From Prostheceraeus crozeri (lineage: Eukaryota; Platyhelminthes; Polycladida; Euryleptidae): a stretch of 64,000 bases of DNA. Both the position numbers and the translations under genes were made by a program. This document shows positions 47,947 to 60,187 of the stretch, piece after piece (the stretch's first letter is position 1; the number at the start of each line of letters is the position of its first letter). Location: contig CAJQUW010003203.1 of the NCBI GenBank assembly GCA_907163375.1, forward strand, positions 62,001 through 126,000, given 5' to 3'. A model generated the notes under the pieces. The model was not told where the DNA came from. It ran no database searches and saw only the letters and a list, made by a program, of their open reading frames with translations.

Positions 47947-50900
47947 ATGGTAAGTTGAAAATTTCTTCACTCATCTCCCTCAAACGTGTGGCTAATAGCA
48001 TCTTCCTCAATTTCAGGCATCAACTTCATCACCAACGCCCTCCTTTCTCGAGGAAAGTTTAGAGTCGTTGAGTCAAGGTAGGTTGTAACAATACACTGAG
48101 ACTTGAACAGAGATGATAGAATGATTTCTCTTTCAGGTGATGTGAGTTCCAGCTCAGGACTCTCGCGACAAGGCAACGAGTGGGAATGTGCCGACTGCGG
48201 ACATATGTTTACAAGGAAGCACAGTCTCCTTCGACACATCAAACAACGTGTGTGTCAACGCAAAGCGGCATCAATCTCCGGAGGTGAAGTTGATTCTGAC
48301 GATGACATCTCCTTTCCTTGCGATTTGTGCCCTCTTTCTTTTGATAGTCACTTCAGCGATCTTCGCACAGACTTCAACACACGCATGCAAATGATCACTA
48401 CACCAACGGTACCTCTACCATCTCCCTCATTAATGTTTCACATAATAATTTAGTACGCGACTACTGCATGGAGTCCAGTACTCAAATTGTAGATTTTCCT
48501 GAGTGGCTCCTTCAAAATTCTAACATTATCGAAGCGCTCTTCAACAATTTAGACAATTTTAGAATGAAGGCGCTCATCTACCTTCAACTAAAATATATTA
48601 AAATAGATTTTCAAACGGGTCAAGTGACGGAGAGAATACAGTTTCATGTTCCTTCCTCTTCCGCAACCGAAGTTGTAGACTGCGAGTCTTGGCTAAATTT
48701 TTACATTCAATGTTTAAAATCAAATGTAGATAAATTCAATGAACGCGACAGCGCTCTCATTTTTGATGGTGTGGACTCAGCCATATTCAAAATTTCCCTA
48801 TTAGAAAGTCATGCAGCTCGAGGCACATTTAAACTACCAAAAACGTTGTATAATAAGAAAGCTGTCATCAATGTTGATTGTAAATCACCGTGTTTCAAAT
48901 ATGCAGTCCTATCCATCCTTTACTATAATGATATCAACGCGCATCGAGATCGCACCTATAGCTATAGACAGTGGTAGGATGAACTAGACTTTGAAGGTTG
49001 TGATAGTAACAACATGAAAATCAAAGATGTAGAAACGTTCGAAAAACATAATCAGATTAAAATTGTCGTTCACGTGTGGGAGAAGGGGTTGAAGGGTGTC
49101 CGCTATAATTCACGTTCAACTTGTTATGAACGTGTAGTCAACCTCTTATTAGTAAAACAAGATGATAGCGAGGAATGGCACTACTGTGGTATTCCCAAAA
49201 TCTCTCGCTTGTACACTCACTTGGGGCACTCTAAAAGAGGTGAACATTTTGTATGCGACCGCTGCATCCGCTCCTTTTGGAGTAAAGATAAATTTGAAAC
49301 TCACTATGAATGGTGCAAGCGAGGTAAATTACAAATGGAACGCATGCCCAAAGATAAAATATTTTCACATAGGGATAATGGTGACGAATTAAGTCCCCTG
49401 CGCATCATTTACGCAGACATAGAATGCTACATTGATGATATCATCCACAAGCCAGCAGCCATATCCTGCTATGAAGTATGGCATGACCACTTTAGGAATA
49501 GACAAAACAAAATGCATACTTGGCAAGGTGAGGATTGTATTTACCAATTCCTACAATTCCTCGAACAGGCTGTAAAATTTCAACAATGATATGATTCCCA
49601 ATTGCAGCGTAAGTCACTACATATCTCGGATGAAGACAAACAGAAATTTGAAAGTTGCACATCGTGCCCTAAATGTCATAAAACGTTTGATGATGATAAA
49701 ATTAAGAAAGTGCGTGATCATGATCACATCACTGGTAAATTTAGAAACGCACTCTGCTCCAAATGTAACTTTTCACTTAGGTTGAGACGTCGTGTACTAC
49801 CCGTCATTTTTCATAACTTTAAGGGCTATGACAGTCATATGCTCATAAAAGGAGGGTTGAGCCAGATGAAATCGTGGCAGTTCAATGTTATAGCACAAAC
49901 GAGAGAAAAATTCATGGCAATGACAGCAAAAGTACCAGTAGATAAAACTAAAGAAAATAAGACAGTCTTCTTCGAAATAAAATTTTTAGATTCATTTCAA
50001 TTCATGTCAGCGTCACTAGCTTCTCTCGTTCGAAATCTCAAGTTTCTTCCCCATAGTCAAACTTTGAAGAAACACTATCCAAACTTAACGGATGACATGA
50101 TCACTCGCAAAGGAGTCTTTCCCTATGCGTATTTTAGCTCAATGTCTAAACTAAATGAAACAACCCTTCCTTCCATTGACAAATTCAAAAACAATTTGAC
50201 GGGTGAAGATTGTCCAGTAGAGGACTATGAACATGCTCAAGAGGCATGGTTAAAATTTGATTGTAAAACGTTTGGCGATTATATGATCGCTTACTTAGAA
50301 TTAGATGTCATTTTGCTGGCTGATGTCTTTCAGGAATTTCGACGAGTGGCATTAGAAGAAGACAAATTAGATCCTGTCCACTTTGTCAGTCTACCAGCCA
50401 TGTCCTTTAAATCAGCCTTTAAAATGACTGGTGAGACCATTCATCTCTTACAAGACCCCGAGATGTATAATATATTTGAGCGCGGAATACGCGGTGGTCT
50501 CACATTTGTAAATAAACATCATATAAAATCTGAAACAGTAGGTGATGATCATATCCACCTAAAGTACTATGACCAAAATAATTTATATGGCAGTTCACTG
50601 TCTAAACCACTACCTCATTCCGAGTTTAGTTGGTTAAAACAAGATGAGCTTGAGTATTACTCCAACCCTTCAAACATACTGAAGATTCCAGATGAAGGTG
50701 ATTGGGGATATTATTTTGAAGTGGATTTGATTTATCCGAATAGCATTAAAAATAAAACTGCTGATTTCCCACTCGCACCTGAATCTGGTGAAGTGACTGA
50801 AGATATGTTTTCACCATTCATGTCACAATTTCATAATAACTTAACAGAGTGTGGACAGCCAAGGTACAAACAATGCCGCAAACTTTTACTCACCCAATAT

Positions 50901-51920
50901 GATAAGAAAAATTATCTCGTACACTTCTGCATACTAAAATTCTATTTAGAAATGGGCATGCTTCTAAAGTCAGTTCACCGCATTATCAAATTTAGACAGA
51001 AAGCCTTCCTCAAACCCTACATAGATAGTAACAGTCAAAAACGTGCACTAGCCCAAAATAATTTTGAAAAAGATTTTTATAAATATAAGAATAATAGTCT
51101 TTTCGGAAAGACCATGGAGGATGTTAGAAAACGCATAAACTGCAAACTAGTCACTGATGATCAAAAATATCACAAATTGGCCTCATCACCTCTTTTCATT
51201 GATAGAGACATTATCGATGAGGATCTTGTAGGTGTTAAAATGATAAAATCTGAAGTTGAGTTGTGCAAGCCCATCTATATTGGCCAAGCTGTACTAGATT
51301 ACTCTAAGCTTGAAATGTACCAACTCTTTTATAAAATACTAAAACCATGTCCTCTCGTAAAAGAGGTTCGTTTGTTGGGTGGTGATACAGATAGTTTCTT
51401 CTTAGGTATTACCACTCAAAAAGATTTAAATTTTAATGAAGTAGCTAAGTCATTAGAAAAATATTTCGACACATCTAACTACAATCCCGCTCATCCACTC
51501 TTTTCCATACAGAATAAAGCCAAACTTGGTTGTTTTAAGGATGAAACAGCAGGAAAGGAAATAGATGAAATGATTCTCCTCCGCCCTAAAATGTATTCCA
51601 TGAAATTAAAAGAATGTGCAGATAGTATTAAGCGTGCTAAAGGAATATCAAAATCAATTGTCCAAAAAATGAAACATCGGTCCTATAAGAAGGCCTATAA
51701 AAATAAAAGTATAACGTTTGTCAATATGACAATCTTAAGATCACAAGTTCATACTGTGAAAACGTACACATTTAAGAAACGAGCGCTTTCTGCATGGGAG
51801 GATAAGAGGTGTTGGATAGGACATAACACATCTCTTCCACATGGACATCCTGATACAAACATACCTCCACCCAAAAGAATAAAACTCACGCTACCACATT
51901 CAGGAGATGTATTGACATAA
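47947..51920 (+). pseudogene. DNA polymerase B, spliced, left arm
   Basis: Best view of the gene's 5' structure: exon 1 is the ATG alone (47947-47949); intron 1 is 67 bp (GTAAGT...TTTCAG); exon 2 is 48017-48077; intron 2 is 59 bp; exon 3 is from 48137. The joined frame runs straight into the C2H2 finger WECADCGHMF. Lesions: a frame change near 48350 (both arms), TAG at 48975 (shared with Polinton 2) and a private TGA at 49587-49589. All polymerase motifs follow. The 772-codon open part starts at 49602. Confidence 0.93.
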
Positions 51921-52084
51921 TCAACTTTAACTCAGTATTTTGATGTTGTTTTTTGTAGATATACATGGTTGTTTTATGTATCGCATGAGATCGTTTCTTC
52001 CTTGTGAATATATGCCTACAGTTAGCCCATTCCCCCTATATCTGTGAAAAGACTTTTTCATACGCATATTTTTATTTCAATAAA

Positions 52085-52342
52085 CATATCACAATGACTT
52101 CACTTTGTTTTCCGAAACACTAAAGTTACGAGGGATTTAGTATCTTTCACATGGATGCACTCTTGTAAACCATTGGTAATTTTGATAGCAATAGAGGGTA
52201 TAGTTTGTTTGACGACGGGGTGATAGAAAATAGATTCAAACATCTCGACTATTCCATATGAAGCGTCTTTATCATGAATGAAATCACGTAAAATGTATTC
52301 TTTTTTCTCGCCAACAGAAATAGGTAGAATCAAATCACTTTG
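52085..52342 (-). pseudogene. WEVGV protein A, last 77 codons, left arm
   Basis: Matches 27434-27690 apart from a 3-bp loss (VEKMF to VEMF). Homology stops at 52342, at CAAATCACTTTG. Confidence 0.8.
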
Positions 52343-52400
52343 GAGCGATCATATCTTTTTCAAATGACTGTGGAACATTGATTTCCATGATGAAGATTTA
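52343..52400 (+). pseudogene. Inverted start of the PolB-N-domain gene at the junction
   Basis: About 35 bp (CGATCATATCTTTTTCAAAT onward) match the start of the gene at 8607 (SFSNDCGTL), in opposite orientation to that gene's place in Polintons 1 and 2. It marks the rearrangement that made the palindrome core. Confidence 0.6.
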
Positions 52401-53400
52401 AACAGTTAGATTCGATGACGAACAAGATTTACTAGTTTGCAAGTTAAACTAAGCGTTCTATTATTTGTAAATGAAAGATATAGTTTCAACAGTTTACAGA
52501 TTACAAAATAAAGTTTCAATAGTGTTTATGTTAAAAATAAAGTTTAAGCTGTTTGTATGTTAGAAATAAAATAAATTTCAAGAGTTTACAACTTAAAAAT
52601 AAAGTTTCAACAGTGTGTACGTTAGAAATAAAGTTTTATCTGTTTGTAAAATGAGATTGTAGGATTTGCTAGTTTGCAAGTTAGACTAAGCGTTCTACTA
52701 TTTGTAAACGAAAGATATAGTTTCAACAGTTTACAGATTAAAAATAAAGTTTCAACAGTGTGTACGTTAGAAATAAAGTTTTAGGCGTTTGTGCGTTAGA
52801 AATAAAATAAAGTTTCAACCGTTTACAAGTTAAAAATGAAGTTTCAATAGTGTGTATGTTAAGAATAAAGTTCTATCTGTTTATATGTTAGAAATAAAAA
52901 TGAAGGTTCACCAGTTTGCAAGTTAAGAATAAAGTTTTATCTGCTTGTATGTCAGAAATGAAATAAAGTTTCACCAGTTTAAAAGTTAAAAATAAAGTTT
53001 CAATAATGTGTACGTTAGAAACAAAGTTTCAATAGTTTGCAAGTTAAGAATAAAGTTTCAATAGTGTGTATGTTAAGAATAAAGTTCTATCTGTTTATAT
53101 GTTAGAAATAAAATAAAGTTTCACCAGTTTACAAGTTAAGAATAAATTTTATCTGCTTGTATGTTAGAAATGAAATAAAGTTTCACCAGTTTACAAGTTA
53201 AAAATAAAGTTTCAATAGTGTGTACGTTAGAAATAAAGTTTCAATCGTTTACAAGTTAAAAATAAAGTTTCAACAGTGTGTACGTTAGAAATAAAGTTTT
53301 AGCTTTTTATATGTTAGAAACAAAATAAAGTTTCAACAGTTTACAAGTTGAAAAATAAAGTTTCAACAGTGTGTACGTTAGAAATAAATGAAAGTAAGAA
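52400..53400 (+). repeat. Degenerate ~30-bp tandem array, left arm
   Basis: Units like AATAAAGTTTCAACAG followed by TTTACAAGTTA or TGTGTACGTTAGA. Most carry AATAAA on this strand, so the array looks like dozens of polyadenylation signals. Every few hundred bases a longer TTAAACTAAGCGTTCTA unit occurs, related to sequence near 20830 in the early region. No gene. Confidence 0.85.
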
Positions 53401-53459
53401 CTTCATCGTATAAGTATTCAAAGCATGTTTTGTAAATCAAATGTGTGTAGTCCTGACAT

Positions 53460-53510
53460 GATAGAATCAAGCTTAACAAACGCGTTTGTCAAGTTCATTT
53501 GATTCTATCA
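53460..53510. other. Centre of the palindrome
   Basis: The arms meet around ACAAACGCGTTTGT, itself a palindrome, with only about 4 unpaired bases (TTCA) to one side. There is practically no spacer. Confidence 0.9.
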
Positions 53511-53568
53511 TGTCAGGACTACACACATTTGATTTACAAAACATGCTTTGAATACTTATACGATGAAG

Positions 53569-54560
53569 TTCTTACTTTCATTTATTTCTAACGTACACAC
53601 TGTTGAAACTTTATTTTTCAACTTGTAAACTGTTGAAACTTTATTTTGTTTCTAACATATAAACAGCTAAAACTTTATTTCTAACGTACACACTGTTGAA
53701 ACTTTATTTTTAACTTGTAAACGGCTGAAACTTTATTTCTAACGCACAAAGCGCTTAAACTTTATTTCCATCATACACACTATTGAAACTTTATTTTAAT
53801 CTGTAAACTGTTGAAACGATATTTTTCATTTACAACTAGTAGAATGCTGAGTCTAACTTGCAAATTAGTAAATCCTACGATCGTACTTTACAAACAGATA
53901 AAACTTTATTTCTAACGTAGACACTGTTGAAACTTTATTCTTAACTTGCAAACTATTGAAACTTTGTTTCTAACGTACACATTATTGAAACTTTATTTTT
54001 AACTTTTAAACTGGTGAAACTTTATTTCATTTCTGACATACAAGCAGATAAAACTTTATTCTTAACTTGCAAACTGGTGAACCTTCATTTTTATTTCTAA
54101 CATATAAACAGATAGAACTTTATTCTTAACATACACACTATTGAAACTTCATTTTTAACTTGTAAACGGTTGAAACTTTATTTTATTTCTAACGCACAAA
54201 CGCCTAAAACTTTATTTCTAACGTACACACTGTTGAAACTTTATTTTTAATCTGTAAACTGTTGAAACTATATCTTTCGTTTACAAATAGTAGAACGCTT
54301 AGTCTAACTTGCAAACTAGTAAATCCTACAATCTCATTTTACAAACAGATAAAACTTTATTTCTAACGTACACACTGTTGAAACTTTATTTTTAAGTTGG
54401 AAACTCTTGAAACTTTATTTTATTTCTAACATACAAACAGCTTAAACTTTATTTTTAACATAAACACTATTGAAACTTTATTTTGTAATCTGTAAACTGT
54501 TGAAACTATATCTTTCATTTACAAATAATAGAACGCTTAGTTTAACTTGCAAACTAGTAA
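53569..54560 (-). repeat. Degenerate ~30-bp tandem array, right arm
   Basis: Mirror of 52400-53400, here with AATAAA on the - strand; net about 20 bp longer, and individual units differ. Confidence 0.85.
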
Positions 54561-54655
54561 ATCTTGTTCGTCATCGAATCTAACTGTTTAAATCTTCATC
54601 ATGGAAATCAATGTTCCACAGTCATTTGAAAAAGATATGATCGCTCCAAAGTGAT

Positions 54656-54900
54656 TTGATTCTACCTATTTCTGTTGGCGAGAAAAAAGAATACATTTTA
54701 CGTGATTTCATTCATGATAAAGACGCTTCATATGGAATAGTCGAGATGTTTGAATCTATTTTCTATCACCCCGTCGTCAAACAAACTATACCCTCTATTG
54801 CTATCAAAATTACCAATGGTTTACAAGAGTGCATCCATGTGAAAGATACTAAATCCCTCGTAACTTTAGTGTTTCGGAAAACAAAGTGAAGTCATTGTGA
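54656..54900 (+). pseudogene. WEVGV protein A, last 77 codons, right arm
   Basis: Mirror of the left-arm scrap, with the same 3-bp loss, so the truncation came before the inverted duplication. Confidence 0.8.
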
Positions 54901-55068
54901 TATGTTTATTGAAATAAAAATATGCGTATGAAAAAGTCTTTTCACAGATATAGGGGGAATGGGCTAACTGTAGGCATATATTCACAAGGAAGAAACGATC
55001 TCATGCGATACATAAAACAACCATGTATATCTACAAAAAGCAACATCAAAATACTGAGTTAAAGTTGA

Positions 55069-57975
55069 TTATGTCAATACATCTCCTGAATGTGGTAGCG
55101 TGAGTTTTATTATTTTGGGTGGAGGTATGTTTGTATCAGGATGTCCATGTGGAAGAGATGTGTTATGTCCTATCCAACACCTCTTATCCTCCCATGCAGA
55201 AAGCGCTCGTTTCTTAAATGTGTACGTTTTCACAGTATGAACTTGTGATTTTAAGATTGTCATATTGACAAACGTTATATTTTTATTTTTATAGGCCTTC
55301 TTATAGGACCGATGTTTCATTTTTTGGACAATTGATTTTGATATTCCTTTAGCACGCTTAATACTATCTGCACATTCTTTTAATTTCATGGAATACATTT
55401 TAGGGCGGAGGAGAATCATTTCATCTATTTCCTTTCCTGCTGTTTCATCCTTAAAACAACCAAGTTTGGCTTTATTCTGTATGGAAAAGAGTGGATGAGC
55501 GGGATTGTAGTTAGATGTGTCGAAATATTTTTCTAATGACTTAGCTACTTCATTAAAATTTAAATCTTTTTGAGTGGTAATACCTAAGAAGAAACTATCT
55601 GTATCACCACCCAACAAACGAACCTCTTTTACGAGAGGACATGGTTTTAGTATTTTATAAAAGAGTTGGTACATTTCAAGCTTAGAGTAATCTAGTACAG
55701 CTTGGCCAATATAGATGGGCTTGCACAACTCAACTTCAGATTTTATCATTTTAACACCTACAAGATCCTCATCGATAATGTCTCTATCAATGAAAAGAGG
55801 TGATGAGGCCAATTTGTGATATTTTTGATCATCAGTGACTAGTTTGTAGTTTATGCGTTTTCTAACATCCTCCATGGTCTTTCCGAAAAGACTATTATTC
55901 TTATATTTATAAAAATCTTTTTCAAAATTATTTTGGGCTAGTGCACGTTTTTGACTGTTACTATCTATGTAGGGTTTGAGGAAGGCTTTCTGTCTAAATT
56001 TGATAATGCGGTGAACTGACTTTAGAAGCATGCCCATTTCTAAATAGAATTTTAGTATGCAGAAGTGTACGAGATAATTTTTCTTATCATATTGGGTGAG
56101 TAAAAGTTTGCGGCATTGTTTGTACCTTGGCTGTCCACACTCTGTTAAGTTATTATGAAATTGTGACATGAATGGTGAAAACATATCTTCAGTCACTTCA
56201 CCAGATTCAGGTGCGAGTGGGAAATCAGCAGTTTTATTTTTAATGCTATTCGGATAAATCAAATCCACTTCAAAATAATATCCCCAATCACCTTCATCTG
56301 GAATCTTCAGTATGTTTGAAGGGTTGGAGTAATACTCAAGCTCATCTTGTTTTAACCAACTAAACTCGGAATGAGGTAGTGGTTTAGACAGTGAACTGCC
56401 ATATAAATTATTTTGGTCATAGTACTTTAGGTGGATATGATCATCACCTACTGTTTCAGATTTTATATGATGTTTATTTACAAATGTGAGACCACCGCGT
56501 ATTCCGCGCTCAAATATATTATACATCTCGGGGTCTTGTAAGAGATGAATGGTCTCACCAGTCATTTTAAAGGCTGATTTAAAGGACATGGCTGGTAGAC
56601 TGACAAAGTGGACAGGATCTAATTTGTCTTCTTCTAATGCCACTCGTCGAAATTCCTGAAAGACATCAGCCAGCAAAATGACATCTAATTCTAAGTAAGC
56701 GATCATATAATCGCCAAACGTTTTACAATCAAATTTTAACCATGCCTCTTGAGCATGTTCATAGTCCTCTACTGGACAATCTTCACCCGTCAAATTGTTT
56801 TTGAATTTGTCAATGGAAGGAAGGGTTGTTTCATTTAGTTTAGACATTGAGCTAAAATACGCATAGGGAAAGACTCCTTTGCGAGTGATCATGTCATCCG
56901 TTAAGTTTGGATAGTGTTTCTTCAAAGTTTGACTATGGGGAAGAAACTTGAGATTTCGAACGAGAGAAGCTAGTGACGCTGACATGAATTGAAATGAATC
57001 TAAAAATTTTATTTCGAAGAAGACTGTCTTATTTTCTTTAGTTTTATCTACTGGTACTTTTGCTGTCATTGCCATGAATTTTTCTCTCGTTTGTGCTATA
57101 ACATTGAACTGCCACGATTTCATCTGGCTCAACCCTCCTTTTATGAGCATATGACTGTCATAGCCCTTAAAGTTATGAAAAATGACGGGTAGTACACGAC
57201 GTCTCAACCTAAGTGAAAAGTTACATTTGGAGCAGAGTGCGTTTCTAAATTTACCAGTGATGTGATCATGATCACGCACTTTCTTAATTTTATCATCATC
57301 AAACGTTTTATGACATTTAGGGCACGATGTGCAACTTTCAAATTTCTGTTTGTCTTCATCTGACATATGTAGTGACTTACGCTGCAATTGGGAATCATAT
57401 GATTGTTGAAATTTTACAGCCTGTTCGAGGAATTGTAGGAATTGGTAAATACAATCCTCACCTTGCCAAGTATGCATTTTGTTTTGTCTATTCCTAAAGT
57501 GGTCATGCCATACTTCATAGCAGGATATGGCTGCTGGCTTGTGGATGATATCATCAATGTAGCATTCTATGTCTGCGTAAATGATGCGCAGGGGACTTAA
57601 TTCGTCACCATTATCCCTATGTGAAAATATTTTATCTTTGGGCATGCGTTCCATTTGTAATTTACCTCGCTTGCACCATTCATAGTGAGTTTCAAATTTA
57701 TCTTTACTCCAAAAGGAGCGGATGCAGCGGTCGCATACAAAATGTTCACCTCTTTTAGAGTGCCCCAAGTGAGTGTACAAGCGAGAGATTTTGGGAATAC
57801 CACAGTAGTGCCATTCCTCGCTATCATCTTGTTTTACTAATAAGAGGTTGACTACACGTTCATAACAAGTTGAACGTGAATTATAGCGGACACCCTTCAA
57901 CCCCTTCTCCCACACGTGAACGACAATTTTAATCTGATTATGTTTTTCGAACGTTTCTACATCTTTGATTTTCAT
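55069..57975 (-). CDS. DNA polymerase B, longest open copy (968 aa), right arm
   Basis: Family B, protein-primed type. Positions in this frame: zinc finger FVCDRC at about 79-84; Exo I IIYADIECY at 131-139; an endonuclease-VII-like Cys/His insert (CPKC, RDHDHITGKF, CSKC) at about 212-255; Exo II FKGYDSH at about 273; Exo III YLELDVILL at about 428; motif A YYDQNNLYG at about 520; motif B NNSLFGK at about 697; motif C GGDTDSF at about 791; LRPKMYS at about 857. All catalytic residues seem kept. Upstream parts (next entry) are out of frame or behind a TAG, so the full protein is not made by normal decoding. Confidence 0.93.
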   Translation of the reverse strand: MKIKDVETFEKHNQIKIVVHVWEKGLKGVRYNSRSTCYERVVNLLLVKQDDSEEWHYCGIPKISRLYTHLGHSKRGEHFVCDRCIRSFWSKDKFETHYEWCKRGKLQMERMPKDKIFSHRDNGDELSPLRIIYADIECYIDDIIHKPAAISCYEVWHDHFRNRQNKMHTWQGEDCIYQFLQFLEQAVKFQQSYDSQLQRKSLHMSDEDKQKFESCTSCPKCHKTFDDDKIKKVRDHDHITGKFRNALCSKCNFSLRLRRRVLPVIFHNFKGYDSHMLIKGGLSQMKSWQFNVIAQTREKFMAMTAKVPVDKTKENKTVFFEIKFLDSFQFMSASLASLVRNLKFLPHSQTLKKHYPNLTDDMITRKGVFPYAYFSSMSKLNETTLPSIDKFKNNLTGEDCPVEDYEHAQEAWLKFDCKTFGDYMIAYLELDVILLADVFQEFRRVALEEDKLDPVHFVSLPAMSFKSAFKMTGETIHLLQDPEMYNIFERGIRGGLTFVNKHHIKSETVGDDHIHLKYYDQNNLYGSSLSKPLPHSEFSWLKQDELEYYSNPSNILKIPDEGDWGYYFEVDLIYPNSIKNKTADFPLAPESGEVTEDMFSPFMSQFHNNLTECGQPRYKQCRKLLLTQYDKKNYLVHFCILKFYLEMGMLLKSVHRIIKFRQKAFLKPYIDSNSQKRALAQNNFEKDFYKYKNNSLFGKTMEDVRKRINYKLVTDDQKYHKLASSPLFIDRDIIDEDLVGVKMIKSEVELCKPIYIGQAVLDYSKLEMYQLFYKILKPCPLVKEVRLLGGDTDSFFLGITTQKDLNFNEVAKSLEKYFDTSNYNPAHPLFSIQNKAKLGCFKDETAGKEIDEMILLRPKMYSMKLKECADSIKRAKGISKSIVQKMKHRSYKKAYKNKNITFVNMTILKSQVHTVKTYTFKKRALSAWEDKRCWIGHNTSLPHGHPDTNIPPPKIIKLTLPHSGDVLT

Positions 57976-58011
57976 GTTGTTACTATCACAACCTTCAAAG
58001 TCTAGTTCATC

Positions 58012-59042
58012 CTACCACTGTCTATAGCTATAGGTGCGATCTCGATGCGCGTTGATATCATTATAGTGAAGGATGGATAGGACTGCATATTTGAAACACG
58101 GTGATTTACAATCAACATTGATGACAGCTTTCTTATTATACAACGTTTTTGGTAGTTTAAATGTGCCTCGAGCTGCATGACTTTCTAATAGGGAAATTTT
58201 GAATATGGCTGAGTCCACACCATCAAAAATGAGAGCGCTGTCGCGTTCATTGAATTTATCTACATTTGATTTTAAACATTGAATGTAAAAATTTAGCCAA
58301 GACTCGCAGTCTACAACTTCGGTTGCGGAAGAGGAAGGAACATGAAACTGTATTCTCTCCGTCACTTGACCCGTTTGAAAATCTATTTTAATATATTTTA
58401 GTTGAAGGTAGATGAGCGCCTTCATTCTAAAATTGTCTAAATTGTTGAAGAGCGCTTCGATAATGTTAGAATTTTGAAGGAGCCACTCAGGAAAATCTAC
58501 AATTTGAGTACTGGACTCCATGCAGTAGTCGCGTACTAAATTATTATGTGAAACATTAATGAGGGAGATGGTAGAGGTACCGTTGGTGTAGTGATCATTT
58601 GCATGCGTGTGTTGAAGTCTGTGCGAAGATCGCTGAAGTGACTATCAAAAGAAAGAGGGCACAAATCGCAAGGAAAGGAGATGTCATCGTCAGAATCAAC
58701 TTCACCTCCGGAGATTGATGCCGCTTTGCGTTGACACACACGTTGTTTGATGTGTCGAAGGAGACTGTGCTTCCTTGTAAACATATGTCCGCAGTCGGCA
58801 CATTCCCACTCGTTGCCTTGTCGCGAGAGTCCTGAGCTGGAACTCACATCACCTGAAAGAGAAATCATTCTATCATCTCTGTTCAAGTCTCAGTGTATTG
58901 TTACAACCTACCTTGACTCAACGACTCTAAACTTTCCTCGAGAAAGGAGGGCGTTGGTGATGAAGTTGATGCCTGAAATTGAGGAAGATGCTATTAGCCA
59001 CACGTTTGAGGGAGATGAGTGAAGAAATTTTCAACTTACCAT
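58012..59042 (-). pseudogene. DNA polymerase B, 5' exons, right arm
   Basis: Exon 1 59040-59042, exon 2 58912-58972, exon 3 from 58852. Same frame change near 58630 and same TAG (58012-58014) as the left arm. Includes both C2H2 fingers and the conserved N-domain ending LPKTLYNKKAVINV. Confidence 0.85.
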
Positions 59043-59330
59043 TTCAACGAAATCAAGTTTAAGGTTGATACTTCAACAAGATAGAGACTTCACTCAAATA
59101 ATACGTCTCAAATTTGGAATTCACGAGAGAGCAGTTCACTTGTACGCCTCAAATATAGAATTCGCTAGAGAACACTTCACTTATACGTCTCAAAGACAGA
59201 GTGAAATGACACGAATGTCACTTTGCATATATACTTTCATATTCATTATTCATTGGCTGTTCATTCTGATTGGTTGCTTGTTTATACTTAAGAATTAGAA
59301 AACATTTCAAAGTCATTATTCACAGTCAAC

Positions 59331-59786
59331 ATGACAAGCCCTCCAAAAACATTGAACACAAAATTGGAGTTCTCTTCTCCATGCTCATCGCCAAAGGCGC
59401 TCGTTGCACCAAACGCTCCAACGAAGGGGAAGGTGGAGAAATTATACCAACTCGACAACATTAGAAAGTTGTCATTACCAGCGGATGACGAAGAGGAGAG
59501 TGTATGTGAGAAGGAGTGTCCCGACCTAACAGGCGTGAGGTGGAAGTATCTGCAGTACGATACTGACGATGTGATGGAGATCACCAGCACCAAATTCCTC
59601 CATCAATTATGGGAATGGTACACCCCTAACTCCCAGCCACGAACTATGGCGGAGTGGGAGTACATCGACAAAGTGAGGCTCGCGGTAGAAGAACGATTGA
59701 AGCAAGTGAACTGTTTTTGTGATCTGTGTGAAGGCAGACTCTGGGACGATATTGACGATGAAGACCTTTTGAAATACATGCCATAA
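59331..59786 (+). CDS. Acidic early protein, 151 aa, right arm
   Basis: Mirror of 47203-47658 and identical in protein. Confidence 0.6.
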   Translation: MTSPPKTLNTKLEFSSPCSSPKALVAPNAPTKGKVEKLYQLDNIRKLSLPADDEEESVCEKECPDLTGVRWKYLQYDTDDVMEITSTKFLHQLWEWYTPNSQPRTMAEWEYIDKVRLAVEERLKQVNCFCDLCEGRLWDDIDDEDLLKYMP

Positions 59787-59930
59787 TAAATTTTTATTTC
59801 GTATTATCTTTGCTTTCATACTGACTTACTTGAATGGGGCTTCAGTGGATGATTTAACCATGTATACTTTTTCATTTGGAAATAGTAACACGCTTAGTTT
59901 AACTTGCAATTCTTATAACATTTTATATGG

Positions 59931-60131
59931 ATGATAATGGTAGATGAAATAGTGTTAAATAAAATTAAGATAGCTTACACTTCTGATACAGGGATAGCAA
60001 TCGACTGCGATCCATGTGTAAAGAGCTTGTTAGACTACGGAAGAGAGAAGTGTGTTATGTTGCGTGTGGCGCGTGAGTGTCCTCCCATTTCATTCCATTC
60101 ATCAATTCATCTCATTGATAGAGGTAGGTAG
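59931..60131 (+). CDS. Hypothetical small Cys-containing protein, right arm
   Basis: 66 residues; same as 20598-20795 with few changes. Ends beside a possible splice donor. Confidence 0.3.
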   Translation: MIMVDEIVLNKIKIAYTSDTGIAIDCDPCVKSLLDYGREKCVMLRVARECPPISFHSSIHLIDRGR

Positions 60132-60187
60132 AACTCATGGTTCTCATAACGTATGCAATGGATAGTTTATAAGGCAACCTTCGACAG

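Noticed and set aside
52400-54560. CRISPR-like array
   Set aside because: Units are degenerate and contiguous with no distinct spacers, and the context is eukaryotic.
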